Shown piece after piece: positions 33,801 to 44,525 of a DNA stretch of 64,000 nucleotides. The DNA is from Amoebophrya sp. A120. Its lineage: Eukaryota; Sar; Dinophyceae; Syndiniales; Amoebophryaceae. A program made the translations under genes and the position numbers. Position 1 is the first letter of the stretch; each line of letters starts with the position of its first letter. The stretch is from the NCBI GenBank assembly GCA_905178155.1, contig CAJINV010000002.1, positions 2,138,922-2,202,921 on the forward strand, written 5' to 3'. The notes under the pieces are model-generated. The model worked only from the letters and a program-made list of their open reading frames with translations, did no database searches and had not been told where the DNA came from.

Positions 33801-36800
33801 CGAACTATTGTTGTTTGCTTGATAGTGGTGACCTGTCTGATAGGACGCTCCCGCCGTGCATGAAGGTCCCGGGATGTAACTGTATCCCGAGATTGTGCAG
33901 CCCGTGTTCATTCCGGCGCTCCGGATCATTCCAGCAGGAGCGCCAGCGTTACAACCAAAACTGCTGTCGTAGTTAGAGTTGTTCCCACGAAAAAAAGAAG
34001 AGCTACCAAGACCACCCTGGTCGTGCTCATGCCGCGCCGGTCCGCTGTTGAAGTTTCGACTTGTAGACCCCCCGTTGCTTGAGTGGTTGTAGCAAGAGGA
34101 CGACCCCCCGTCCGGAGCAGCTGTGTAGTTGTTGTAACTGCTAGTGTTGTAGAAAGAAGCGCCAGGAGCGCCAGCTCCAGCGTTGTTGGTCGTTGATGCA
34201 GCTCCCGTATTGATGTTCTGATACGCGGAAGGCCCCCCAAAAGTAGAAGATGACCCACTGTCGTAACACGAACCACCAGCGGCCGAAGAAGCAAATCCGC
34301 CTTCGCTGCTGTAATTTGTTGAAGAGGAGTTGAAATAACTATTGGTGTTGCCAGCTGCAGGAGCCCCCGTGCCGGAAAATGAGCAGTGCGCTTGTTGCCC
34401 GAAAGAATTATTTCTGCTGGCATAAGATGAATCGTAAGAACCCATGGTAGTTGATCTGTTTGGCATCGGTGGTCCACCCCCTCCATTGTGGTACGAAGAT
34501 CCCCTAGCCTCAGCTCCATACGTGGAAGCAAGACCACCTCCGTTGCCGGCGTAAAACGACTGCGCGGAGGAAGAGGTGGCGTCTGAGTTGCTGGTGTTAA
34601 ACACGCCTGTACCAGCGCCCAAAGCTGGTCGCGGGACACCAGCCGAGGACGTGTTTTGATTGCTGTAAGACGCCGAGGAGGTGGCACCTCCGGTCGACGC
34701 CGCAAGACCAGCTCCTCCTGCCCCGGTGTTGTCACAGCTCCTCCCCCCGGCAGCTCCCATAACAGCTGCAGTTGTACTAGAGGACGGGCCCGACATACTG
34801 AAAGACCGTGCTGATGTCGAGGCAACTCCAAAACTACTGCTGTTGCTGCTGCTGTTATACGCGCCATTAAGATTAACTCCACCTGAACAACTCGCATTAA
34901 TTTTCATCATCGCGTGCTGTTGTGTACCGGTAGTAGCTTGTCCACTCACATTTATTTTCGGCGGCGGTGGGTAGTTGTATTGTGCGTTGTGACTGGTGTA
35001 AAACGTGTTACCACCTCCACCCCCCTTACTGTTCCCGCCATTCTTCATCTCCCCCGGCTGCGGCACGGGTTTCGCAGCGGGGGGCGGATTCACGTTGTAC
35101 CGCTGCAGAATGTCTTCCCGCTCCTTTTCACTCACCGGCCGCTATCAACTGCAAAAATGTCTGGGTCTGGAAGATTTCTAGATTTGTCATGCATATTTTC
35201 CATAAGCTATGATGTCTGTGATGCATGCCGTAGCATCACAGATTTTTAGAGGGCTTTGTGATACCTCTACCGCATGAGAAATGCCCTCTCCGCGTAGGAC
35301 AAACCCGACCCCTCTTGCTGGTCATGCAATACAAATTTTTATTTTTTTAGAATCCACAGACAGCATCACAAGTTGTAACCTTCCAGACCCAGACATTTTT
35401 GCAGTTGATAGCCGCTTCCCGTGGTCAATGTTCCACGCGTTTTGGTCCGCGTAAATCTTCGGCGTCGTCGGTTCGACGCCTGCAAACAGTGTGCCGCCGG
35501 TCGTGGTTCCGTAGTACGAGTTTGTCCCGTAGTAGCTGTTGTAGCCGTTGGAGGAACTGTAGTAAAAACTGTCGCGGTGGTGCTGGCAGGATGAACCTCC
35601 GCCTGGGAGTCCCGCAACGTTCAGCGCACCCCCGCTCGTACTGCTTCCGAAGTTCCAGTACCCGCAGGCCTGCAACACCGAATTCGCGTAGACCTCTCCA
35701 GGGAAGTTATTCCCTGAAAATTAACCATCCCCATCCACTTTTTGCATGACAAGGAGCACAGACTTTCACTTTACTACATGTTTTGCATGACAAATTGGAT
35801 GGGAATGGTTAATTTTCAGGGAATAGAAATACCGTGGCTCCTCCACATCTTGAAACACTTCGTTCACCAGGATCGTGTATCACAAGAAAAAGTGTTAGCG
35901 TTAACGGTTTTCAAAGATTACAGTCATGCATGACAAATGTTAATCATGTAGCCCAATATGCATGCTATGCATGACAAATTCTGGCGCGTTTTGTGATGCA
36001 AATGCAATGTCGCATCACAAATTCCGTTAACGCTAACACTTGTTCCTGTGATATCGTGTTCGTCTTTTCCATGCTGCCAATCGCCCACTTGACGAAGTCC
36101 ACGTCGGTTTGGAAGTGCTTGGTCGGGAACAGCAGAAAGGGCCGGCTGTTGAAAGTCGAATTGTCGGCGATCAAATCGTAGGAATTAAAACGGTTGTGCG
36201 AGAACTGGGTCGTCGACGACGTTATGGAAGTGTCAGAATCGAAATTGACAAAATCGAAATGACTTGTCATGCATAAAATGGATTCCAGTTCGAGCCCAGT
36301 TTCTAAGTAGCGCATGACAAATTCTGGCGGTGCCTAAATCCAGTTTGTAACGCTGCTTAGGTAAAGAAGACTGATTCTCTAAAGCAGCTCGAGCTATAAC
36401 CCCAAACAGGCTTACACTCGGCCTCACTTGCCTGCTCTGCAACACACGTATTTCGCGTCATGCATTTCATGCATTACAAGTTTTTCGATTTCGTTAATTT
36501 CGATTCTGACACTTCCCTAGACGTGTAGTAATCGTTATTCGACGAAGTACTAGCTCCTGGTCCACCACCCGTGTGCTGAGACAACAGCACGTCGTCGGCG
36601 CTGTAAAAACGGGAAGAACTACTGTTGTGATGCGGGTCGTTGCTGTGGGCGGGAAGTACATGCAGACCGGACGAAACAGCTTCTTCCTCTGCACCATCGT
36701 CAGCGCCGGCTGTAGTTCCTGATGAACAGCTGCCCGCGGTAAGACTCACACTGCCTAGAGGCAATAAGGACGGTTGTTTCTTATCCGTGTCTTGTTTATT

Positions 36801-39800
36801 TCCACCCGCCAGGGCGGCGGATGCTTCAGGAGCGCAGCCAGCAGAAGATTCTTTAGCAGCATAGGATTTTGACGAAGGAGCAGCGGAATTATGATCCTGG
36901 TTAACTGCAGCTGCATCCACCTCAGTTGTTGCACCACCGCGACGACCCTCCTCTGTCGACGTCTCCAACGGTGGCGCTCGTAGTGCGCAGTTCTCTGCCG
37001 TCGCAGTACTCAAGCCCGTGGTCTCCTCTAAAATTTGTCGGCATTTCTGCACCGTGGTGGATATCACACTGGAGATGATACTGGTACTAGTGCTTAAGCC
37101 CGATGCAGCGGTGCTGCCCGCGGCTGGGAGAGAAGAAGGACCAGTCGCGTTGCCGCTGCCAGTACCTACATCATCTTGGACTAGACCCGTTGCGGGGCGG
37201 TTATTGTCTACTTCCAAAGTAAGATCTCCTCCTGCTCTACGCGACTCTTCCGTGCTGGTTCTGCTCTCGGTAGTGCCAGTCACCGTCTTAGCATTTTTCA
37301 CCTCAGCCTCGCTCTCGCATGAAGAAGATCCCCCTGCTGCTTTGCCCAAAATTATAGCCTGATCTGCTGCAGCTGAAGTCGTGGCACCTCCACCAGAGCA
37401 GAGTGCAACCCGTTCGACTTCCCCGGTAGATCTCGCTTCACCTTGTGCTGGTACGGCTCCAGCTCCTGGTCGTTGCAATAGTACACCGCTAGTGTTGCCT
37501 GCTTCGCTATTTTTCCCGGAAACAGAAACCACGTCATGATCAACCCGCTGGATCCGGTAATTGTCGACAGCCGGCGGATATGCATTGCAAAAGTGTCGTA
37601 CCTCCTATTCGTAGTTATCGCATTCTCATGCAGCATCTCCTTCTTAAGGTTAAGGTCCATCCAAATTACAAATTCCATTTCTTCTCACGCTGAGCTAATT
37701 TGCAATGCGATTCCTACCTTAGTACGATGTTTTTGCACAGCATAGTGGACCACGGCCAGCACCGTAGCATTGCTGCAAATGCCGGCCCGTCGCAGCAGGA
37801 TCAACAAAGGCAGTAGAGCCGGAGGCAACTGCAGTAGTGCCGCTGTTGTAGTCAGAAGATGAGCCATGATACAACCCTCCTGCGCCATGATACGAAGGAC
37901 CTCCTCCAGAGGAGGCATAGTACCCGTAAGTATTGGTGTAGCCGTAATTATCGTAGTAGTCGTAATCCAAATTTTCAAAGTAATCCTCCACAATTGCTCC
38001 AAACAAGTCCTCCTCCGTCCGTTCGATCGGGTCTAATTTGTTCAAAAAATTGATCTCCTCACTAAAATGGTCGGTAAGCGGCAGTAGAACCTCGTTGTTC
38101 GATTCCGAGTAAAAAGTCGCGGGACGGGCCGGACAGGAAAACGAACGGATTTTGCTACTAGCTGTACGTCCTCGCAGCTTCTTCTTCACAACTTTCTTGT
38201 CTTCTGCAGAAGTTGTGGTGGTGTTGTTCTTCTTTTCACCGGCTAGAATTTCAACCTCTTGCAGCTGTGCAGCTGTAATATCGTCTTCAGTTTCCTCATC
38301 TGCAGCTGGACGATCAGCTACACCCAGGTCCTGCTGCTTCATCTCGTCGGCGGCTTCTTTGTTGTCCAGATCCGGCGTGGGTTGGTTCAGCTCGCTCTTC
38401 TATGAAAGTGCACAACTCCCCCTCCCCCTCATTTGTAATGCAAAATCCCAAATCCAGTCGCTGCCTTGTGGCACTGTTTACATGACAAATTCCGAAAGCA
38501 CAAACAGTACTACACTAGGCACATAAATTTGTCACGCACAGGCTCCATTTGTGCTGGTGTTTGTATTGCTGCTCATGCAATACAAATGAGGGGGAGGGGG
38601 AATTGTGCACTTTCATATCTTCGCACTACAACTCACCGTGAACACAGCAGCCGTAGGAAGGATCGCGTTCGGCTCGTTCTGGTCCAGAGGGGTCATGTCA
38701 TCGTCAATCGCCATGCCCAGGAAAGCCAAAGCCCGTTTCTTCCGATCTCGCGCAGCCTTCGCGAGCGCCTTGGCTTGGAGAGCTGCTTCCGCTGCAGCTG
38801 CTTCTTCCTCTCCGATCTGATTTTTTTGGGAAGATTTTTGTTCCACTTCGGTTAGCTTCGAGGAGGAAGTTTCTGGCTCCCGTTCCTCACCGGTAGTTGC
38901 CGTTTTCGTGTCGGGTTCTACATTCAGGTCTGCTTTATCTGTTTCTGCACTACCTCCAGCCGACATGGCCGGACCAGCGGTCGCAGTTTTCTCTTCACCA
39001 ACAGTTGCATCGGGCGAGGCTTGTTTCACCCCTGTAGCTGCTCCAGTGTCGGCTTGTTCTAATGTGGTCGTTAGATGTTGGTCCTCCTGGTCCTCGTCCA
39101 CTCCGCTAGAAGTCGTACTGCTTGCTCTGGAAAAAAGATTCATTTTACCAGCTGCTTTTGACTTACTGTTACTTCCTCCCCCCGCTTTCGTGTTCTGGAT
39201 TTGCCTCAAGAAACTGGTTATCAAGTGCAAAAATGTAGTCTGGGTCTGGAAGAATGCAAGTTTGTCATGCTTGTCTCACATGACTCTTGAATTTGTCATG
39301 CACATTTTACCCAAGAGCCCCACTTTTCATTCTGTCATGCAGAAACGCAGTTTGTCATGCAGAATAGGCAATACCTAGAAGCTCAGAAACTTGTCGTGCT
39401 GAGCCAGCACTTCTGGACTCCTCTCTCATGATACGCCACCCAGCATTACAAGTTTCCAGACCCAGACATTTTTGCATTTGATACTGGTTAATTCCACCAA
39501 CTCAATGCGAACCTCCATGTGCTGCTTGCATTCCGGGTCCATTTTTTGATAAGCCTCAACGTTAGTAGAATTTGCGGCCGCTGTACTAGAAGTTGTACTT
39601 GTAGCTGTAGTAGTACCCGGGTTCTTGTTAGAATAACTTCCTTGATGTGGCGGACCAGTCAAAGAGAAGGCTTTATTTGCAGCCGGATGGTGATTGTATG
39701 CCGGATAATTCTGGAACTGGTTGTAACCTGAAGAAGCCTTTCGAAAGTTCGATGTTCCGCCAAGTTCAAAATTTTCCGTTGCCCCTTGTTCCGGCGCAAC

Positions 39801-42800
39801 ATTGTCGTCCAAACTACTACTACCTCCCGCGGCCACATTGTCGTGCAGCTTATTTTCCATCTCCAATTCTCGCATTTTCTTCAGCAAGCAGTCATGAATC
39901 TTCATTAAACCCTTGTTCGCGAACCCCTTCGGATTGTACCTCTTCACCGGGATTTTCGTGACCAGAGAAATGGAGTTTTCCGTCTCGACAACGCTGTAGT
40001 GCTTTTCCTGCTTGGTAGAAGTACTGTTGGTCCAAGTACTATTGTGCTGCAGCTGCTGCGGTCCACCTCGGCTGTTGTGGATATTACTTTCCTGCTTATG
40101 ATCCTTTTCGCCAAAAAAACCGTTACAGAAACTACCGTTGTGCAACTTGTGCCGGGACGAGTAGTGTAAAATTTCCCTTCCATGTAGTTGCCCGCCAAAG
40201 CTACCGAAATTCGACGCAAAACTGTTGTTCGTTCCATTCCCCGAGCCGACACCGGAATTACAGCGGGCCAGTTGCGCAAATTCGTCAATATCTTCCGCGG
40301 ATGGTTGTTCTCCTTCTTGACAAGAACTTCCGGCTTTGTTGTTGGTATCAAGAAGATTTTTGCTGTTCAAGATTTGTTTCCATTTCTCCTGCAACTGTAA
40401 ATCTTCTTTCTGCGCTAGCAACTCCGGCAACTGAAAGTTCATCAGTCGCACCCCGGCGGGCAGCGGTTTATTTTCACTTCCGGGCTTCGCCAAGTATTCC
40501 GAGACGTTCACCATCTCGAAGCCGTCTGGCGTGGGACAGAAAATCACGGCGGGAGTTTTTGGCATATTCATGTCGTCTTCACCAGAACTGTTTGTTTTAC
40601 TTGCCGAGGAGGTGATACTAGAACTTGTGGAGGTTCGGGCGGCCAGTTCTTGGTTTTGGTTTTCTTCTTCAACATCGAACGGTTCGTGGTTTAGTTCATC
40701 AATAACATTCTTTTTTCCATCGTCGCTCTTCCCCCCACCAGCCTCGGTTATTTCCTCAAGAGGAGAAGCTGACGCGGAAACGGACAGGTCTTCGTCTGCT
40801 CCACCAACTGTGGTTGCTTTCGAAGCTTTTCTGCTGCATGGTTTATTAATACTTTCATCCTGTAGTTCTTCCCGCGCAACTGCAGTAGAAGCGTCTTCTT
40901 TATCTTTACTGCTTCCATTGCTACGTTGCTCGCCACAACACTCCAACATTCTACTACTTTCCGCCGCAGCCGCCACCGCTGCGGACTCAAAAATTTTCTC
41001 CACGACCGCATCCACCTGTTCCCGCACCACAGCCCCTTCGATCACACTGCTCGTCACCGCCTCGACCTCTTTGTTAAAATTCAAATTCTTTTCTTTGATC
41101 AAATTCAGTTCTTTTTCCTCATCCTTCTCGAGAATTTCAAAGGACTTCAGCAGCTCTTTGATCACCTGGTCCAGCAGCCATTTCTTATCCCGAATCGTTT
41201 TCTTTTTGAGTTTCGGTGCAGAAGATGTAGTAGTTGTTCTTGTACTAGTGGCCGCTTCCTCGTTCAGCTTTGCGCCAGTAGTGCCTCCCGCCGCGTCTGC
41301 AGCTGCATCAGAGGTCTGGAGCTGCTGCTCGACATGAACAACTTCATCAGGAGCCTCCTCCTCTTCAAAGGCAGGCAAAAACGCGATGGTACGCCCTTCC
41401 AGTAGCAACCCCAAATCCGACTCGTTGGTCTTGTTTGTAGTTTTTGGCTCGTAGTTTTTAGAAGTACAAATCTCGCCGTCAGTCATTTTCCGCTCCTCAT
41501 TGGGCGAACTGTTCTGGTCGTCGCTTGCTTTTGCCGAAACATCTTCATCACCTCGAGCTGTGTCTTCTGCTGCACCATCAGATTTTTGATTCCCGGCTTT
41601 GCTTTTGACACCGTTTGTGGTGCTGCTTATGTCCTCATTTATTTCATCCACAGTTGTTGTTTCATCCGCCTCCCTTTCCTTCACTTCTACGCCACAGCTA
41701 CCGAAAGATATCTCCATCTGATTCAGCTGCTCCAAACAGAGTTGTAGCTCCAAAAACGAGCTGACAAACGGAATTTTCACCGTCGGGATCTTGTTGCTAA
41801 TCACCTGGTGCTGGTTCGGGTGATTTTGGTGCTGGTGATAGTTCGAATAGTTGTTACAAGAACTACCGGTCGAGGACGACGTATTTGCGTTGTTCGATGT
41901 AGATGATGTTCCCGTACCAGCAGTACCAGTGTTGTTAAAAAACCCGTTTGCATTCGCGCCGTTGCTGTAAGAGCCGTTGCCGTTAGTACTGTAGTTCCAG
42001 TTCGCGGCGTTGTAGTTCGAATTGTAAAACTGCCCCTTGTAAAACAACAAATTCGCAAACAGACCCTGGATTTTGGCTGGTTGTAAGTGGCTATAAAATG
42101 TAAAAATGTCTGGGTCTGGAAGACTGCGCGATTTGTCATGCAGCTTTTCCATGACCCATGAGGTCTCGTCTGGAATGCAGGGCCTAGCATGACAGATTCT
42201 GCGCGATCTTTCTCATGCCTATCCTGTATGAGAAACTGCCTCCCGACTTGGTCAAAACTGGAAGACTTTTGGTAATCATGCAACACAGATTTTTGCATGC
42301 TTCAGACTTAGCATGACAAGTTGCATTCTTCCAGACCCAGACATTTTTACATTTGATAGTGGCAACACTTTTTCGATTCCGACCCCGGGAGGCGTTTACC
42401 TTTGTGTAGTTTGTGATGCAGTGCATGCATTTTGTTTTTGTAGAATGCAGCTCACATGCAAAACAAGCATAAGATTCGGATTCCATTCACAAAAAAGCAC
42501 CACGACATAACGACTCACCGTGTAGTGCCGCCTTCAACAACGCCGAGTCTTTTTTGTCCACCAGGTTTAAAAACCCGTAGCCCCGGTTAGCCGCTTTTTT
42601 GTTCCGCAGCCGGACGTCCATGGGAAGGTAGAAGAAATTGTACTTGTTTTCGAGACCAAACTCGTAGTCCAGAATCGAACGGAGCTCTTCCTGCCGAAAG
42701 CGGCACGGCAAATCGCGAATCATCCACGTGTGCACGTCGGGATCTAAGGTAAGGTCATTTGATTTTTGATGAAACTTTGTATTGCAGAAGCAGAAAGTAG

Positions 42801-43488
42801 TTTGTATTGCGACCAATATGGAGGATCTGTGTTGCAAGGTTCTGATTAATTTAGACGACCAACATCACGTTCACGACATGATGATTTTTTCCATACCTCC
42901 ATCCTCCGGATTGTTCCGCAGCATCATCGTCCTCGGGTTTTGTTTGGACAATTTCATCGACGTCAATAACTGTTGGTTCTGCTCCTCCAACACTTTTTTC
43001 CGGGCCATCATTTTCTCTTTCGAATGGTAGTTCTCCTTATCCGGGTAAGAAATCCGAAAATCGTCCTTCGTAATCGATTTCACCAAATACGCCCGCCGCG
43101 CGGAGTGGTGCACCCGAAAGAAGTTGCTCCCGCGATGGGCCTTGGGCGTGGCCCGCGCGGGCGAGAGGAAACAAGCGGTAGTAGAAGTTGTGGTGGCGAG
43201 AGCTGCGGTGGAGTTTGCCGCTTTTGGTGTCGTGATCGTCGCGGTGGTCGTCGTCGTCATCCCTTCGACTGGTGCAAGCTGTTGCTCGTTTCCACCTTCT
43301 TCCTCTTGTGTGCTAGTCCCGGCGGAGGTAGCAGACGCGATCTTTTGATCTGCTCCGGTCGTGTCCGCATCGTCAGATTTGTTCTCGCTCGTGGCGCCAG
43401 TTCTGGCCAGCGTGCGACCGTGTGTAGCAGGCCTTTTGCAACCTCGCCCGGGCACATTCTGGTGCTGGAGTTCGTAGAACACCACCAT
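30852..43488 (-). CDS. Giant Mei2-like RNA-binding protein with a prion-like tail
   Basis: The Mei2-type C-terminal RRM (RRM_2) is clear: HTWMIRDLPCRF, then NKYNFFYLPMDV and GYGFLNLVD, and, after a GT-AG intron, LHGKRLPGSESKKCCHLQPA-KIQG, matching the usual HGK...NSKKV...ARIQG. It lies at residues of about 200-300, near the N-terminus, which is unusual. ATG 43488 is used; an upstream exon joined at TTTCTAG|GCGAAG is possible. Exon 1 43488-42897, exon 2 42743-42519, exon 3 42399-42359, then exons separated by eight introners (42092, 39219, 38401, 37579, 36223, 35878, 35708, 35143). The summed length is exactly divisible by three (about 3516 codons). The rest is Ser/Thr/Glu-rich, then (35135-30852) Ser/Asn/Gln/Tyr/Gly-rich with GYNIPPPP motifs, typical of condensate-forming RNA-binding proteins. 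A role in RNA regulation is inferred from the RRM only. Confidence 0.8.
33099..33248 (-). other. Candidate 150-nt stopless (3n) intron
   Basis: Inside the long 3' exon of the Mei2-like gene, a 150-nt stretch has quite different composition (AT-rich, encoding LTGIIVFSCIHRIF and similar). It begins GT (GTTCTTACG) and ends AG (CTTACACACAAG). Its length is divisible by three and it has no stop, so both spliced and retained forms keep the frame. Flanking residues are Gln/His/Ala and Lys/Arg/Asn-rich. Confidence 0.5.
35143..35410. mobile_element. Introner family A, copy 2
   Basis: Starts TATCAACTGCAAAAATGTCT and ends with its exact inverse. Perfect TSD GCCGC (35138-35142 and 35411-35415). Excision with one TSD joins WNIDHGKR to PVSEKERED in frame in the Mei2-like gene. 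No GT-AG pair fits. Confidence 0.95.
35708..35825. mobile_element. Introner family E, copy 1
   Basis: Arms of about 30 bp (TATTCCCTGAAAATTAACCA and its inverse) make up half of this 118-bp element. TSD GAAGT/GAAAT with one mismatch (35703-35707 and 35826-35830). Excision joins EEPRYF to PGEVYANS in frame. Confidence 0.9.
35878..36053. mobile_element. Introner family F
   Basis: Starts TATCACAAGAAAAAGTGTTA and continues GCGTTAACGG; the right end carries CCGTTAACGCTAACACTTGT and ends CTGTGATA. Perfect TSD TCGTG (35873-35877 and 36054-36058). Internal GCATGACAAAT motifs are present. Excision joins MEKTNT to ILVNEVF in frame. Confidence 0.93.
36223..36519. mobile_element. Introner family G
   Basis: Starts TATGGAAGTGTCAGAATCGA and ends with its inverse (TCGATTCTGACACTTCCCTA, one mismatch). 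Perfect TSD GACGT (36218-36222 and 36520-36524). Excision joins NDYYTS to STTQFSHN in frame. Confidence 0.93.
37579..37744. mobile_element. Introner family H, copy 1
   Basis: Starts TATGCATTGCAAAAGTGTCG and ends with CGATGTTTTTGCACAGCATA. TSD GCGGA/GTGGA with one mismatch (37574-37578 and 37745-37749). Excision joins GAGRGP to PAVDNYRI in frame. Confidence 0.88.
38401..38617. mobile_element. Introner family I, copy 1
   Basis: Starts TATGAAAGTGCACAACTCCC and ends with a near-exact inverse (AATTGTGCACTTTCATA). Perfect TSD TCTTC (38396-38400 and 38618-38622). Excision joins VSCSAK to SELNQPT in frame in the Mei2-like gene. Confidence 0.93.
39219..39483. mobile_element. Introner family A, copy 3
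   Basis: Starts TATCAAGTGCAAAAATGTAG with the core GTCTGGGTCTGGAAG, and has an inverted copy at the right end. Perfect TSD CTGGT (39214-39218 and 39484-39488). Excision joins ELVELTS to FLRQIQN in frame. Confidence 0.94.
42092..42358. mobile_element. Introner family A, copy 4
   Basis: Starts TATAAAATGTAAAAATGTCT and ends ACATTTTTACATTTGATA. Perfect TSD GTGGC (42087-42091 and 42359-42363). It sits inside the Mei2 RRM: excision joins SKKCCH to LQPAKIQG, reconstituting the domain's conserved C-terminal motif. Confidence 0.95.
42400..42518 (-). other. Canonical GT-AG intron 2 of the Mei2-like gene
   Basis: Donor CACG|GTGAGTCG and acceptor CACAAAG|GTAAAC. Splicing gives LHGKRLPGSES, restoring the Mei2 RRM sequence. 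It carries TTTGTGATGC and GCATGC motifs like those inside introners, so it may descend from one. Confidence 0.85.
42744..42896 (-). other. Canonical GT-AG intron 1 of the Mei2-like gene
   Basis: Donor GATGGAG|GTATGG and acceptor ACCTTAG|ATCCCG. Splicing gives NPEDGDPDVHTWMIRDLP, leading straight into the Mei2 RRM. Confidence 0.85.
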
Positions 43489-43527
43489 CTTCTTTGTGAT
43501 GTACGGCTTCGCCTAGAAAGGCTCGGC

Positions 43528-44525
43528 GCAAATTGACACCAACGGCCTTCGGAAGAGAAAACAATCCGCCCGTTGCGAGCGAATTGAAAATCTCGTCCTA
43601 GCCGCGATTTTCTATACAAGTGAAGTAGACCACACCGTGCAGCAGCGTATTTGTGGGTTTATTGTGGATGTGATGAAAACTAGTCTCTCGCGGGCCTCAA
43701 GAGTTTATACCCCAGAGCACACGTCCTCTTGTTCTTCATCAACAGTCTCTCATGCGTGTTTTTTTACGTCCGAAAAAAAACGCATCACTCAAGGAGGCAG
43801 AAGTTCTTGCCGCGCGCCGGTTGTGCAGCCAGCACGTCCCTCAACTCGCTTGACCCATACTCAGAAGGAGAAAGTAGATTCGTGACACCAGTAGAGCGAG
43901 AGGACTGATGAATGGGTCGTTGTCATTGTCTTCTAGTCCATTATCAACTGAGAAACACGGCGTGCCGATTGTGCTTCCCATCTACCTCAAGGGATGAAGC
44001 GCTCGCCTTCAATCCTACTTGCTGAGCGTGGGTGTTTCTTCTTCTATAATTTCATGATCTGGCGTGCTGATTAAAGTATTCATTCTTTTCAGAAAGTCAA
44101 ACAAGGGCCAAGCTGCGAAGCCTGGCGCCGATTTCATTTTCATAATTCATTTAAGTAAACGACTACCACATGCTCAACGATCACAAACCAAAAGCGAACT
44201 TAATCTGGTGCCTCTCTGTGTTCCAGAAGCAGAAGCAAGGTGGAAGCATGTTTTACGTGTACGTCATTATTTTTACAGACATATGCATATCCTCCAAAAC
44301 TTGTGAAAAACTATACATTAACATTGGAAAAGGTTGAGCTTGAGGCGAGGGCGCTGCTCTTGCATAGATGAAACATTAAAACGTAGGTCGAGACTCTGCT
44401 GCCTCGTGGTGAGATAGTAAACGGTGTAAGTAGGTACTGGTACTGTGAAACAAAATTATCGTGGCAACTACACATCTTCAAAATGAAAATCCTATCGGCG
44501 CATGAATCTACTTCGATTCTCATGC
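43528..44525. other. Intergenic region
   Basis: Separates the Mei2-like gene start from the stop of the next minus-strand gene. It has only short open frames on both strands, with no introner ends and no RNA gene I can recognise. It presumably holds the Mei2-like promoter. Confidence 0.5.

Noticed and set aside
40531-41337. Plus-strand open frame of 268 codons, Ser/Phe-rich
   Set aside because: Antisense of the Mei2-like coding exon; Ser-rich and hydrophobic runs are what Glu/Asp/Ser codons give on the reverse strand.
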